DNA of 64,000 nt from Echinicola marina (GCF_020463795.1 NZ_CP080025.1:5019501-5083500); one strand, 5' to 3'; counted from the first letter of the stretch, positions 1 through 9,652 are shown. Notes: generated by a model not told the origin, from the letters alone. A program made the numbers and translations.

Positions 1-413
1 AATTCACGCTGCCCTTGCACGGTCACCTCCTCCAGAGAAACAGACTCCTCTTCCATATCTATTTCTCCCAAATTGACCAATTTCTGACCTGCTTTTACGA
101 TTATATTTTCATTAACATAGGGGGCAAAACCCACAAAGTTAATTTTAAGCCTGTATTTTCCTGGCTTAAAACCAGTAATAAAAAATTTACCTTCATCATC
201 GGCAACACCCCCAGAAATATTCTTTTCAGAAGTTGATTCCAAAAGCATCACGGTAGCATAGGCCACAGGATCGCCGGAAGAGGACTCCACCACCGTTCCT
301 GTGATTTGGTAATTAGCTTCTTTTGAATCATCAGCAGTCTGTGCATAGCCTGTAGGCCTAACTGATATCAAAATCAAGCTTAAAAAACACAAAGTTTTTA
401 ATAGAGAATTCAT
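1..413 (-). CDS. TonB-dependent receptor / outer-membrane beta-barrel protein, 5' part only
   Basis: Reading from the ATG at 413 down to the window edge gives about 137 residues. Residues 1-25 look like a Sec signal peptide ending in GYAQ. They are followed by a CarboxypepD_reg-like (Ig-fold) domain, about residues 35-115, with the typical features ITGTVV, PVAYATVML, DDEGKF and GFKPGKYRL. After it comes a VTVQGQRE segment typical of the link to a TonB plug or barrel. In Bacteroidota this arrangement is found in outer-membrane TonB-dependent receptors and in the OMP_b-brl_3 barrel family; the fragment cannot separate the two. The gene is divergent from the lytS/lytR pair, so the pair may regulate it (inference). 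The 3' end lies outside the window. Confidence 0.75.
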   Translation of the reverse strand, partial: MNSLLKTLCFLSLILISVRPTGYAQTADDSKEANYQITGTVVESSSGDPVAYATVMLLESTSEKNISGGVADDEGKFFITGFKPGKYRLKINFVGFAPYVNENIIVKAGQKLVNLGEIDMEEESVSLEEVTVQGQRE

Positions 414-715
414 GAAATTAAGATTAAATGGTAAAGTTATACAATATTAAAATTGGTGGTTCAAGAGTATCTTCTGGACACTATTCAAAACTAAAGTAGA
501 TTGAAATACTTGTTTATAAAAAAGCGATAGATGGTAAGGGTGACTTTATCGACAAATGGGCAAATTCACTAGATAAACCGTTTAAGTCAACATCCACATG
601 CCAGCTAATGGACCAAAAGCCCAAATTCATGGGCAAATCCTTCCAATTGGCAGATTACCATTTCTTGTTTTAAGAAGTTTGTTTTATGTTTAAATTGAAA
701 TAAGAAGCTAAATGC
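414..715. other. Intergenic region between divergent genes
   Basis: About 300 bp, AT-rich, between the start of the receptor-like gene (minus strand) and lytS (plus strand). It must hold promoters for both directions. I see no strong inverted repeat and no exact TAnnTTTG element I would assign. Confidence 0.5.
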
Positions 716-1792
716 ATGAACCAATCACCTGTTTTTCATAAAAACCTATCATTCCTTATCCATATATTGCTATGGGCGGTAGTGGCTGCTACCCTATTTT
801 TACTTGGGCCGCTATCATGGAAAACCACCCTCCCTACAGAATTTTGGTGGCGGCAAGTATTGTTCCTATCTCTTTTGGTGGGCCTGTTTTATTTCAATAA
901 AGATATTCTCGTACCAAAAATACTTTTCAACGGTAAAATAGGAATATTTATTATTTTCAGCATTGGACTATGCTTCCTGCTGATGTACCTGATCCAGTAC
1001 TTTGAAAACAGTATCAATCTACCCGAATTAATGCATAGGGCATTTCACCCTGATGATGACAAACCTTATGTACAAAAGAAGGAATTTATCAACCTTTTCA
1101 TTCTACTCGTATTCTTCTTAGGCTTGGGTACCAGTACCAGTGTGGCTGCTGTACAAAAATGGCAATCTGACGAGGCTTTGAGGAGGCAATTGGACCAGCA
1201 AAGGATTAATTCAGAACTCTCCTACCTAAAGGCCCAGATCAATCCCCACTTCTTTTTCAACACCCTAAACAATATCTACTCCCTTACCAATATTGATGTG
1301 GAAAGAGCCCGTATCGCATTGCATAAGCTATCCAGAATGATGCGTTATGTGCTATATGAAACCGAAAAGAACCAAACCTTACTCAGCAAAGAAATCAATT
1401 TTATCAAAGATTTTATTGAACTGATGAAACTACGAATTTCCCAAAAGGTAAAAGTGGAACTGGATATTCAAGAAACAGTAGAGGACAAGGTTATTGCTCC
1501 CATGCTATTCCTGCCTTTTGTGGAAAATTGTTTTAAGCATGGGATAAGTGCTAAGCAAGACAGCCAAATCTATATCAGTGTAAAGCAATCCAAGAATGAA
1601 CTGACCCTAAAGACCTGTAATAATATCATTCCAAAAAACCCCAATAGTCCGGAAAACAACTTGAAAGGAATAGGGTTAAACAATACCAAAAGGAGGCTTT
1701 CCTTACTTTATAATCAGCAATATGAATTATCTATTGATGATCAAAATCCTGAAAATGAATATCGTGTAACCTTGAAAATCAATCTGGCATGA
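716..1792 (+). CDS. LytS-type sensor histidine kinase
   Basis: 358 aa membrane histidine kinase of the LytS/YpdA (His_kinase, PF06580) family. About four hydrophobic segments lie in the first 150 residues (near 12-32, 47-60, 73-95 and 124-145). A short coiled linker precedes the phospho-acceptor motif INPHFFFNTLNN with His178. The C-terminal ATPase part shows the N-box FVENCFKHG and a G-box with KGIGLNN. Bacteroidota kinases of this type phosphorylate a LytTR response regulator. The stop overlaps the next start by four bases (ATGA at 1789-1792), so the two are translationally coupled. No extracellular sensor domain of any size is present, so the stimulus is probably membrane-associated or carried by a partner (inference). 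Confidence 0.93.
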   Translation: MNQSPVFHKNLSFLIHILLWAVVAATLFLLGPLSWKTTLPTEFWWRQVLFLSLLVGLFYFNKDILVPKILFNGKIGIFIIFSIGLCFLLMYLIQYFENSINLPELMHRAFHPDDDKPYVQKKEFINLFILLVFFLGLGTSTSVAAVQKWQSDEALRRQLDQQRINSELSYLKAQINPHFFFNTLNNIYSLTNIDVERARIALHKLSRMMRYVLYETEKNQTLLSKEINFIKDFIELMKLRISQKVKVELDIQETVEDKVIAPMLFLPFVENCFKHGISAKQDSQIYISVKQSKNELTLKTCNNIIPKNPNSPENNLKGIGLNNTKRRLSLLYNQQYELSIDDQNPENEYRVTLKINLA

Positions 1793-2526
1793 AGATCAAA
1801 TGCATAGCCGTAGATGATGAACCTTTGGCACTGGAGCTTATTTGTAGCTTTATAGAGCAAACCAGCTTTTTATCCTTGGAGGCCAAATTTGAAAATGCCA
1901 TTGATGCGCTGGCCTTTGTACATAGCCATGAAGTGGACCTCATTTTCCTGGATATTCAAATGCCGGATCTTTCTGGAATGGAGCTCGCCAGGGTACTGGA
2001 CAGCAACAAACAAGGAAATACTGCAAGAATTATTTTCACCACTGCCTATAACCAGTTTGCCATAGAGGGATATAAGGTAGATGCCATGGATTACCTTCTG
2101 AAGCCTTTTAGCTATGAAGAATTCTTAAAATCCTGCACAAAGGCCTATCATTACTTCGAATCAAAATCATCACCAACCGGAGGAAACCCCGATAGTGCCC
2201 AACAGAATTACATCTTTATCAAAGTGGAATACCAATTGGTGAAAGTGATGCTAAAAGACATCTTATATGTGGAAGGTTACAAAGATTATGTCAAGGTACA
2301 CCTGGCTGATAAATCAGCTCCACTACTCTCATTGACCAGCCTTAAAAACATGGAAGAAATACTTCCAGAAAACCAGTTTATGAGGATCCACCGATCGTAT
2401 ATCATTTCCTTGGACCATATTCATTCCATCACAAAAAACTCCGTCAACATCAATAACACGACCATTGCAGTCAGCGAAAACTATAAAGACAACTTTCTTC
2501 AATTTGTAAACAAGTGGATTGGTTAA
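1789..2526 (+). CDS. LytTR-family response regulator
   Basis: 245 aa. An N-terminal receiver domain has acidic pocket D9/D10, phospho-acceptor Asp55 in FLDIQMPD, the TTAY switch region and conserved Lys in YLLKPF. A linker near residue 125-140 is followed by a C-terminal LytTR DNA-binding domain, about residues 145-245, including ILYVEGYKDYVKV and FMRIHRSYIISL. LytTR proteins bind pairs of direct repeats. The gene overlaps lytS by four bases and forms a two-gene operon with it. The divergent receptor-like gene is a plausible target, but I found no clear repeat pair in the intergenic region to support that. Confidence 0.95.
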   Translation: MKIKCIAVDDEPLALELICSFIEQTSFLSLEAKFENAIDALAFVHSHEVDLIFLDIQMPDLSGMELARVLDSNKQGNTARIIFTTAYNQFAIEGYKVDAMDYLLKPFSYEEFLKSCTKAYHYFESKSSPTGGNPDSAQQNYIFIKVEYQLVKVMLKDILYVEGYKDYVKVHLADKSAPLLSLTSLKNMEEILPENQFMRIHRSYIISLDHIHSITKNSVNINNTTIAVSENYKDNFLQFVNKWIG

Positions 2527-2621
2527 TCTTAAAAATCTTCGGGCCGGTCATTTCTTTTTTACAGGGATTCAAGCTATTTTAAAACCATGCAAACCAATTA
2601 TATCCCTTAGCCACATAAAAT

Positions 2622-3098
2622 ATGACAGAAGTTCAAAAAACATATATGCAAATGGCTATCCGCCTATCTAGATCAGGGATGAATACAGGTAAGGGCGGTC
2701 CTTTTGGTTGTGTAATCGTGAAAGACGGAATTGTTATAGGACAAGGCAATAACCAAGTCCTCAGCACCAATGACCCCACAGCACATGCAGAAGTTGTGGC
2801 CATTAGAGAAGCATGCAAAAATCTCCGATCCTTTCAATTAGATGGTTGTGAAATTTACACCTCTTGTGAGCCCTGCCCGATGTGCTTAGGAGCGATATAC
2901 TGGGCAAGGCCCAAACAGGTCTTTTATGCCAACACCCGTCAACAAGCCGCAGATGCTGGCTTTGATGATGACTTTATATATCAGGAATTGCCCCTTCCTC
3001 CCCAAGAAAGAAAAATCCCCATGCAACATTTCCCAGACGAAGAAGCCTTAAAGGTTTTTGGAGAATGGTACGATAATGAAAACAAAAAAGTATATTAA
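2622..3098 (+). CDS. guaD: Guanine deaminase (cytidine-deaminase fold)
   Basis: 158 aa. It converts guanine to xanthine and ammonia in purine salvage or degradation. The zinc site of the nucleoside deaminase superfamily is complete: His55-Ala-Glu57 (HAEV) and Cys85/Cys88 (PCPMC). Length and the C-terminal pattern (AADAGFDDDFIY, then ERKIPM, then a terminal KKVY) match the Bacillus GuaD type rather than tRNA adenosine deaminase TadA. It stands alone between lytR and a convergent hypothetical gene. A 14-bp palindrome, GACTTAATTAAGTC at 3104-3117, lies just after its stop and may be a weak terminator. Confidence 0.88.
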   Translation: MTEVQKTYMQMAIRLSRSGMNTGKGGPFGCVIVKDGIVIGQGNNQVLSTNDPTAHAEVVAIREACKNLRSFQLDGCEIYTSCEPCPMCLGAIYWARPKQVFYANTRQQAADAGFDDDFIYQELPLPPQERKIPMQHFPDEEALKVFGEWYDNENKKVY

Positions 3099-3139
3099 GG
3101 CTTGACTTAATTAAGTCTGTTAGGATATTCTCAATTAAA

Positions 3140-4699
3140 TTACTTCTCCCTAACCAGCTTTTTCTGGTATTTCTCTCTAATCACTTCCTGTACAGGCCTT
3201 CCCTGAATCTTACTTTCCAGCCAAGATATGATATCCAAGTATAAAAAGGCCCGTTTTTCGTATGGATGGTTTTCATATTGAAGCAGGTTATCCCTAAGCT
3301 CCATAAAAGCTGATTTTAATTGATAATCATAAATTCTATTCAAGTTCCTGACGAAGTTGATCATCTCCTGTTGCACCAAGTGCAAATCCTGCATTTTTAT
3401 CAAAAACTTATAGACCGTTTTTATTTGATGCTCTAGATTATCATCCAAGCCCTCTTCATAACTGGCTATGAGCTTTAGGATATGGGCAAAGCACTGCAAA
3501 TCTTCCCTCAAACCATCCCCTTTATGATCTATCACTTCATTCAAATGCTGTATAGCATGGATATTATCACCCCCTCCAAAATACAAACAGGCTATCTTAT
3601 AATGTAATACGATCACATGGTGCACATCCAGTTTATCTTCCAATAGGGCCATTTCCTTCAGAAGCGGCGGAACCACGGATTTTACTCCTCCGCTGAAATC
3701 CCCTGTCAGAAAATGGTAATTGATACTATTGGAATAATAATAGAGAAATGCCAAAACCCTACAGTTATCATCCATTTTAAAGTCATCATTCTCCAAGCTA
3801 TCCTTAAACTGCTCAAAGACCTCTGTGAATCGATCATAATGCTGCAGATAAAAAAGGGTATCCAATAGATAATGATAGGCCTTAAGATAATTCCCAGTAG
3901 CCACCTTTTTCATATGGGGATGCTCTTCATAAAGTCCTACCCAGCGATGCGCCGCCCTAAAACACAAAGGAAAATCCTGCAAAATATGGTAAAACCAAAC
4001 TTGCGCCTGAAATAGATATAACTTCTCATAAAAATTAAGTTCTTCCATATCATATTCAGGCATGTTTTTCAGATAATAAGCTTCTACTAGCTTTTTATCA
4101 AACTCATCTTTCACATGTCCCACCTTTAAATAGAGTCCATATAACTGTAATGACAGATTACTGAATGAGTTTTTTTGCGAAGCACTCTTGGCCAAATTTT
4201 TAGCTTCATTGGCAAGGATCTCCGCCCTATCCCGCATACTTCGAGTGATATGTTGGGATTCTATCACTTTCTCTAACTCCACTATCCTAAGCATAATGGT
4301 ATCCAGAAAATACTTTTCGGCTATATGCTTTGCTTTGGCCAATAACCTTAAACTTTGTTGATAAAGCCCCTTATTGTATAAAATCCTAGCAAAATCAATC
4401 TGTTCATTCAACTGTAGCTCCACATTCTGATCAGCATAGATCAACCTAAGACTGACCAAAATCTGTTTGTATAAATGAGACTTCATATTAGCCAACTGCT
4501 TCTTGGTAACCGGAGCTTTCTTCAAGAGATAAACCTCATCGTAAACCTCCATCTTATCCATAGTGTCAAACAGTTTAACAAACTTCGCATTTTCATTCGC
4601 TCCAAAGCGCTTTGCATAAAGTTTGAACCCTCGCTTCTCTGATGTACTTAAAGACTTAATTAAATTAAAAACAATATCTTTTCCTCTTTCTAACTTCAT
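3140..4699 (-). CDS. Conserved hypothetical helical-repeat protein
   Basis: About 519 aa if it starts at the second Met (ATG at 4699, reading MKLERGKD); an upstream in-frame ATG at 4714 would add five residues. There is no signal peptide and no membrane segment. The sequence is almost entirely predicted alpha-helix with a TPR-like periodicity, for example RLLAKAKHIAEKYF, IHAIQHLNEVI and several similar segments. I recognise no catalytic motif. Its N-terminal segment (LSTSEKRGFKLYAKRFG) resembles a family of cytoplasmic TPR-like proteins seen in Bacteroidota. A role as a protein-interaction scaffold is inference only. It is convergent with guaD and divergent from leuA. Confidence 0.75.
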   Translation of the reverse strand: MKLERGKDIVFNLIKSLSTSEKRGFKLYAKRFGANENAKFVKLFDTMDKMEVYDEVYLLKKAPVTKKQLANMKSHLYKQILVSLRLIYADQNVELQLNEQIDFARILYNKGLYQQSLRLLAKAKHIAEKYFLDTIMLRIVELEKVIESQHITRSMRDRAEILANEAKNLAKSASQKNSFSNLSLQLYGLYLKVGHVKDEFDKKLVEAYYLKNMPEYDMEELNFYEKLYLFQAQVWFYHILQDFPLCFRAAHRWVGLYEEHPHMKKVATGNYLKAYHYLLDTLFYLQHYDRFTEVFEQFKDSLENDDFKMDDNCRVLAFLYYYSNSINYHFLTGDFSGGVKSVVPPLLKEMALLEDKLDVHHVIVLHYKIACLYFGGGDNIHAIQHLNEVIDHKGDGLREDLQCFAHILKLIASYEEGLDDNLEHQIKTVYKFLIKMQDLHLVQQEMINFVRNLNRIYDYQLKSAFMELRDNLLQYENHPYEKRAFLYLDIISWLESKIQGRPVQEVIREKYQKKLVREK

Positions 4700-4839
4700 A
4701 CCATTTTTACACATAAAAAACTGTTTATCAATTATTTATGTTATAAACTATAAGATTGAACATTGGACAAATATAATTAATAGAATTTATATTCAAACCA
4801 TTAGATTTTACTTTAGATTTTAGATAAAAACAACACGTT

Positions 4840-6012
4840 ATGGATAAACAACAAGTACTGATCTTTGATACCACCCTAAGGGACGGAGAACAAGTCCCAG
4901 GCTGTAAGTTGAACACCCCTCAAAAAATCGAAATTGCCCAAAAACTCGAGCAACTCGGAGTAGATGTAATTGAGGCTGGTTTTCCTATTTCTAGCCCAGG
5001 GGATTTCAAATCAGTTGTGGAAATCTCTAAAAGTGTATCAGAACCTATTATTTGCGGACTTTCAAGAGGTGTTCAAAAGGATATCGAAGTGGCTGCTGAA
5101 GCCCTTAAATATGCTAAAAGACCTAGAATCCATACTGGAATCGGAACTTCTCCTTCACATATAAAATTTAAATTCAAAAGTACTCCAGATCAAATCCTCG
5201 AAAGAGCTGTGGCAGCCGTAAAGCATGCCAAAAAATTCGTGGAGGATGTTGAATTCTATGCCGAGGACGCTGGCAGAACGGACAATGAATACCTTGCACT
5301 AGTCTGCGAAGCGGTCATCAAAGCTGGTGCTACTGTACTGAATATCCCTGATACCACTGGTTATTGCTTACCTGATGAATATGGTGCAAAAATCAAATAC
5401 CTTACTGACAATGTAGTGGGTATAGAAAATGTAATCATTTCTGCCCATTGCCACAATGACCTTGGTTTGGCTACTGCCAATGCCATATCTGCAGTCATGA
5501 ATGGCGCAAGACAAATCGAATGTACCATTAACGGTATTGGAGAGCGTGCGGGTAATACTTCCCTTGAAGAAGTTGCCATGATTATGAAACAACACCCAAG
5601 GTTGGATGTATATAATAATATCAACTCCAAATTGCTTAACCCTGTGAGTAAATTGGTTTCAGAAAGAATGGGAATGATCGTGCAACCTAACAAAGCCATT
5701 GTCGGATCTAATGCCTTTGCCCACTCTTCAGGAATCCACCAAGACGGTGTGATCAAAAACAGAGAAACTTATGAAATCATTGATCCAGAAGAAGTAGGCG
5801 TTCACGAATCAATGATTGTACTTACCGCTAGAAGTGGTCGCGCTGCATTAGCATTCCGTGCCCATAAGATCGGTTACAGCTTGACCAAATTACAGTTGGA
5901 TGAAGTGTATCAACTGTTCTTGGAACATGCCGACCTTAAGAAGGAAATCACTGATGATGATTTGCATGAAATCATGAAAGTGGCTAAACTTTCTGGAAAA
6001 GTAGAAGCTTAA
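4840..6012 (+). CDS. leuA: 2-isopropylmalate synthase, short form without regulatory domain
   Basis: 390 aa. It condenses acetyl-CoA with 2-oxoisovalerate, the first committed step of leucine synthesis. The HMGL-like TIM barrel is complete: [10 protein letters not shown] with Arg14-Asp15, the metal-binding HCHND (His203 and His205), [14 protein letters not shown], and the GIHQDGV subdomain motif. Typical LeuA proteins are about 500-520 residues and end with a leucine-binding LeuA_dimer domain. This one stops about 120 residues earlier, after subdomain II, with a normal stop codon and a terminator, so it looks like a natural short form rather than a break. No leuBCD genes are adjacent. A homocitrate or citramalate synthase reading is possible but less likely from the motifs. 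Confidence 0.87.
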   Translation: MDKQQVLIFDTTLRDGEQVPGCKLNTPQKIEIAQKLEQLGVDVIEAGFPISSPGDFKSVVEISKSVSEPIICGLSRGVQKDIEVAAEALKYAKRPRIHTGIGTSPSHIKFKFKSTPDQILERAVAAVKHAKKFVEDVEFYAEDAGRTDNEYLALVCEAVIKAGATVLNIPDTTGYCLPDEYGAKIKYLTDNVVGIENVIISAHCHNDLGLATANAISAVMNGARQIECTINGIGERAGNTSLEEVAMIMKQHPRLDVYNNINSKLLNPVSKLVSERMGMIVQPNKAIVGSNAFAHSSGIHQDGVIKNRETYEIIDPEEVGVHESMIVLTARSGRAALAFRAHKIGYSLTKLQLDEVYQLFLEHADLKKEITDDDLHEIMKVAKLSGKVEA

Positions 6013-6023
6013 GATTTACTTTA

Positions 6024-6074
6024 AAGCCTATTCCCATTAAAAATTGCTTCTAAAGGGAATAGGCTTCTGTTTTA
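6024..6074 (+). terminator. leuA terminator
   Basis: Perfect 12-bp inverted repeat (6024-6035 with 6055-6066) 12 bp after the leuA stop, followed by CTGTTTTA. This is a good rho-independent terminator shape. Confidence 0.8.
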
Positions 6075-6123
6075 TACACTGCCTGGAATATATCATTCTA
6101 GAATAGAAGAAATATTTATCCAT

Positions 6124-6159
6124 AAAAAACCAGACCGTTTAGACGGTCTGGTTTTTTTA
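6124..6159. terminator. Bidirectional terminator between leuA and ffh
   Basis: Stem CCAGACCGT / ACGGTCTGG (6130-6138 with 6143-6151) flanked by A-run on the left and T-run on the right, so it can act on both strands. It lies 18 bp beyond the ffh stop and probably ends ffh transcription. Confidence 0.88.
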
Positions 6160-6177
6160 TTTTACATAGAAAGCGTA

Positions 6178-7518
6178 TTACCTTCTCCCTCCTGCTTTTG
6201 GCATCAAATTTCCCAAGGCACGTTGGGCACCGCCCATTTTGTTCATTTGCTTCATCAGTTTTCTCATATCAGAAAACTGTTTCATCAAATTGTTCACCTC
6301 TTGTATAGACCTTCCACTACCCTTGGCAATTCTTCTCCTTCTTCCTCCATCAATCACATCAGGATTCTCACGCTCCAAAGGTGTCATACTTCTTATAATC
6401 GCTTCTATTGGTTTGAATGAATCATCATCAATATCCAATCCTTTGATCGCTTTTCCCATCCCAGGGATCATCCCCATCAAATCTTTCAAGTTACCCATTT
6501 TCTTGATTTGCTCAAGTTGGGAAAGGAAATCATCAAAGTTAAACTGATTCTTACGGATTTTCGCATTGATCCTTTTGGCTTCATCCTCATCAAAAGACTG
6601 CTGAGCACGCTCCACCAAGGAAACAACATCTCCCATCCCTAAGATTCGCTGGGCCATACGATCCGGGTAGAAAACGTCCAGGTTTTCCATCTTCTCACCT
6701 GTAGAGATAAATTTGATTGGTTTATCTACTACGTGACGGATAGAAATGGCCGCACCACCACGGGTATCACCATCCAATTTGGTCAATACTACCCCATTGA
6801 AGTCTAATCGCTCATCAAAGGTCTTAGCTGTGTTGACAGCATCTTGCCCCGTCATGGAGTCCACCACGAATAAGGTTTCAGCAGGGTTTAGATGTTTCTT
6901 CAATTCGGAAATTTCATTCATCATCTGCTCATCCACTGCCAAACGACCAGCTGTATCAACGATTACAGTTTTCTTTCCGTTTTTCTTGGCATATTCGATG
7001 GCTTTTGAAGCAATCTCCAAAGCATTTTTATTTTCCGGCTCCGCATAGACCTCCACACCAATCTGCTCACCCAAAGTCTTCAACTGTTCAATCGCAGCTG
7101 GTCGGTAAATATCACAAGCTACCAATAACACCTGTCTCCCCTGCTTCTTAAGGTGACTGGCCAATTTCCCCGAAAAAGTGGTTTTACCAGAACCTTGAAG
7201 ACCAGAAATCAATATCACACCAGGATCTCCGCTAAGGTTGATATCCTCCTTTTTGCCGCCCATCAATTTGGTCAGCTCTTCCTGAGTGATTTTCACCAAT
7301 AACTGCCCAGGAGAAACAGAGATCAACACATCCCTACCTAAAGCTTCCGTCTTAATAGTATCGGTAACTTCCTTGGCCACTTTATAGTTAACGTCAGCAT
7401 CAATCAAGGCTCTTCTGATCTCCTTAACCGTACTGGCAACATTGATCTCTGTGATTTTACCCGTCCCTTTGAGGGTCTTAAATGCCTTATCTAATTTATA
7501 ACTAAGATTATCAAACAT
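6178..7518 (-). CDS. ffh: Signal recognition particle GTPase Ffh
   Basis: 446 aa, normal length. It binds 4.5S RNA and signal sequences of nascent membrane proteins and docks with FtsY. The N-domain helical bundle spans residues 1-90. The G domain has P-loop GLQGSGKT (106-113), DTAGR near 190, and TKLDGDTRGG near 250. The methionine-rich M domain (about 300-440) ends in KQMNKMGGAQ and a basic GGRR tail. The gene stands alone, with a terminator beyond its stop. The neighbouring insertion sequence lies upstream of its start. Confidence 0.97.
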   Translation of the reverse strand: MFDNLSYKLDKAFKTLKGTGKITEINVASTVKEIRRALIDADVNYKVAKEVTDTIKTEALGRDVLISVSPGQLLVKITQEELTKLMGGKKEDINLSGDPGVILISGLQGSGKTTFSGKLASHLKKQGRQVLLVACDIYRPAAIEQLKTLGEQIGVEVYAEPENKNALEIASKAIEYAKKNGKKTVIVDTAGRLAVDEQMMNEISELKKHLNPAETLFVVDSMTGQDAVNTAKTFDERLDFNGVVLTKLDGDTRGGAAISIRHVVDKPIKFISTGEKMENLDVFYPDRMAQRILGMGDVVSLVERAQQSFDEDEAKRINAKIRKNQFNFDDFLSQLEQIKKMGNLKDLMGMIPGMGKAIKGLDIDDDSFKPIEAIIRSMTPLERENPDVIDGGRRRRIAKGSGRSIQEVNNLMKQFSDMRKLMKQMNKMGGAQRALGNLMPKAGGRR

Positions 7519-7891
7519 GTGTCTTATTCTTCTATTTAGTGCAAAAATACAATAATTTAATTTTTTTTGAAGTCATGGCTCTTTTATTCTCAATTTCTTA
7601 TCAATGTATCCAGCCCCTTTTAATGTGCATTTGACAATAGGTAAAACGTTACAGCATTTTATCCAGAATATTTAAATATATACCTTCGATATTTCTGCAT
7701 TTTATTTACAGATTAACTCAAAAAATACCCTAATCACGGTATTTTATTTTTTAATTAATTATTGTACATTAGTCTTACTGTTTCACTTTTTTCAATCAAA
7801 CAAAGTAATTATACTTTACTTTTAATTTTTAATCCTAAAAGAAAGCCGCCGGATAAAACCAGCGGCTTTTTTTTGCATTAAAAACAAAAAA
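7519..7891. other. AT-rich region upstream of ffh
   Basis: About 370 bp between the ffh start and the insertion sequence. It presumably holds the ffh promoter, but I could not pick a convincing -33/-7 pair. The only clear element is the hairpin listed at 7842-7876. Confidence 0.5.
7842..7876. terminator. Hairpin with T-tract, probably the original susCD terminator
   Basis: Stem AAAGCCGC (7842-7849) with GCGGCTTT (7862-7869), then eight T. Read on the minus strand it is followed by TTTCTTTT, so it can terminate leftward transcription too. No rightward gene ends here. The insertion sequence begins only 22 bp to the right. Confidence 0.75.
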
Positions 7892-7906
7892 GAGGCTGTC
7901 TCAAAA
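7892..7906. repeat. IS left terminal inverted repeat
   Basis: GAGGCTGTCTCAAAA, exact reverse complement of 9695-9709. Confidence 0.93.
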
Positions 7907-7941
7907 CAAGAGTTAAAAAAGTGGGACAGTCGATTTTAGCC

Positions 7942-7980
7942 AATAGAGGCCGATTTTCATTAATCGGCCTCTATTTTTTT
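7942..7980. terminator. Hairpin inside IS left end
   Basis: Perfect 14-bp stem (7942-7955 with 7962-7975), TTCATT loop, then a T-run. It lies downstream of the transposase stop. Its T-run on the plus strand would also block rightward read-through from outside, which is common in IS ends. Confidence 0.8.
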
Positions 7981-8082
7981 TTGACTTACGGTCAATTCAG
8001 CTCTAGGTTCTTTGTTCTGAAGCGACAGTTTAAACTTGGGGATCAGAGGGTTTCTGAACTTAAAAACGGCGTCAGCTCCTTC

Positions 8083-9621
8083 TTACCCGGCCATTTTTGC
8101 CAGGTTGTGGGCGATGGCAATCAATCCGGTTTCAATTGCTACTTTTTCGGCTCCTCTTAACATAAACCTTGCTCTCCCTTTGTTGTGTTTGAAGTCTGCA
8201 AATACCGGTTCCACATCGGTGGCCCGTTGCCTTCTTTTCTGGATACCCTGCTCAGAGGTGAGTCGTTGTCTTGCCCTTGTCTTCTGTTGTTGTAACCTGG
8301 TGTTTACCCTGAGGGATTTGTTACCGGTCCCGGGTCTACAACTAGCAGCCAGTGGGCAGTCCTTGCAATTTTGGGCTGTATAGTGCCGGTAATGCTGGAC
8401 AAAACCGGTTGAGGTTTTTCTGGTACTTTCCCAACAGGGTTCCATCGCCTGTCCCATCGGACAGATGTAGTGATCTTTCTGTGGATCGTAATACAGGTTG
8501 TCCAGCAAGCCATGGACTTTCTTTGATTGGGATTCCTGACGGAGTTCTTTGTGGAAGGTGTTGTACTTGACGTAAGCTTCGATCTGGTTCTGCTCCAGAA
8601 AGCAATAGTTCTCTTCACTTCCGTATCCAGCATCTGCTGTACAACAGGAAGGGTAGAATCCGTAATGCTGATGGTACTGCTGTAGATGAGGCTTCAGGGT
8701 TAAGGTATCATTGGGATTGGGATGCAGGGAATAGTTGACCACGAACCGTCCGTGGGTGCTGAGTTGAAGGTTGTAGGCAGGTTTGAGCTGGCCATTTCTC
8801 ATATGGTCTTCCTTCATCCGCATGAACGTGGCATCCGGATCGGTTTTGGAATAACTGTTCCGTCCAGCCAGTACTTCCTCTTTCTGGGCATATTCTTCCA
8901 GTTTGGCAGGCCAGTTCTTTTGGGCATAACCCAACTTCTGTTTCACCTTCTTGTCAACGGCTTTCCCTTCCAGCGCCTGATTGATCTTTTCGATGGTTCG
9001 GGAAACTTTCTCTGCACTCGGATTCACAAAGTCGGGTTCTTCTGTCCCCAACTCAGCGGAGGCTACCGAACCGGCATAGTTCCAAAGTTCCTGAAGCTGG
9101 GAACTGATCCGTTCCTTGCTCTTTTTAATCGCCTTGCCCCAGACAAAGGTGTAGCGGTTGGCATTGGCTTCGATCTTGGTCCCATCGGTGTACACTTCTT
9201 TGATGTCCAAAAGTCCTTCTTCATGCAGCAACAGCACCACTTGGGCAAAAATATCACCAATCACATCCCGGAGACGTTCTGAACGGAACCGATTGATTGT
9301 ATGGTGATCGGGACGCTGCATTCCGGCAAGCCACATGAACACAATGTTCTCCCGGACCGCTTTTTCAAGCTTGCGGGAAGAATAACAGTTCTCTAAATAT
9401 CCATAAACCAACACCTTTAACAACATCTTGGGATGATAGCTGCTGGATCCGTTCTCTGAGTATCGACCATACACCTCACTCAGATCTATCCGCTCAATGA
9501 TCTGGTGAACAACACGGCCTGGATGGTGGGCGGGAATCAATTCCTCCAAACTGGGAGGAAGAAACATCAGTTGGTTGGGATTGTAGTCTTTAAAAGCTAC
9601 ATTTAAGTCTTGTTTTTGCAC
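8083..9621 (-). CDS. IS1182-family DDE transposase
   Basis: 512 aa. The N-terminal DUF772-like helical domain (about 30-125) includes YHPKMLLKVLVYGY and RPDHHTINRFR. The DDE catalytic core follows: Asp146 in VYTDGTKIEANANRY, a second Asp in CTADAGYGSEENY, and Glu in VEPVFADFKHNKGRARF near residue 470. A Cys-rich insert (about 385-440, with YICPMG, CKDCPLAASC) is typical of the IS1182/DUF4372-like group. There is no frameshift or internal stop. Long open frames on the opposite strand within it are shadows. Cis features are the terminal repeats and a hairpin between the 5' end of the gene and the right repeat. Confidence 0.95.
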   Translation of the reverse strand: MQKQDLNVAFKDYNPNQLMFLPPSLEELIPAHHPGRVVHQIIERIDLSEVYGRYSENGSSSYHPKMLLKVLVYGYLENCYSSRKLEKAVRENIVFMWLAGMQRPDHHTINRFRSERLRDVIGDIFAQVVLLLHEEGLLDIKEVYTDGTKIEANANRYTFVWGKAIKKSKERISSQLQELWNYAGSVASAELGTEEPDFVNPSAEKVSRTIEKINQALEGKAVDKKVKQKLGYAQKNWPAKLEEYAQKEEVLAGRNSYSKTDPDATFMRMKEDHMRNGQLKPAYNLQLSTHGRFVVNYSLHPNPNDTLTLKPHLQQYHQHYGFYPSCCTADAGYGSEENYCFLEQNQIEAYVKYNTFHKELRQESQSKKVHGLLDNLYYDPQKDHYICPMGQAMEPCWESTRKTSTGFVQHYRHYTAQNCKDCPLAASCRPGTGNKSLRVNTRLQQQKTRARQRLTSEQGIQKRRQRATDVEPVFADFKHNKGRARFMLRGAEKVAIETGLIAIAHNLAKMAG

Positions 9622-9652
9622 ACCTCAAAATAACATTTTTGAGTTAAACAAG

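Noticed and set aside
8722-9282. Long open frame (186 codons) on the plus strand in the insertion sequence
   Set aside because: Antisense shadow of the transposase gene; no protein-like composition.
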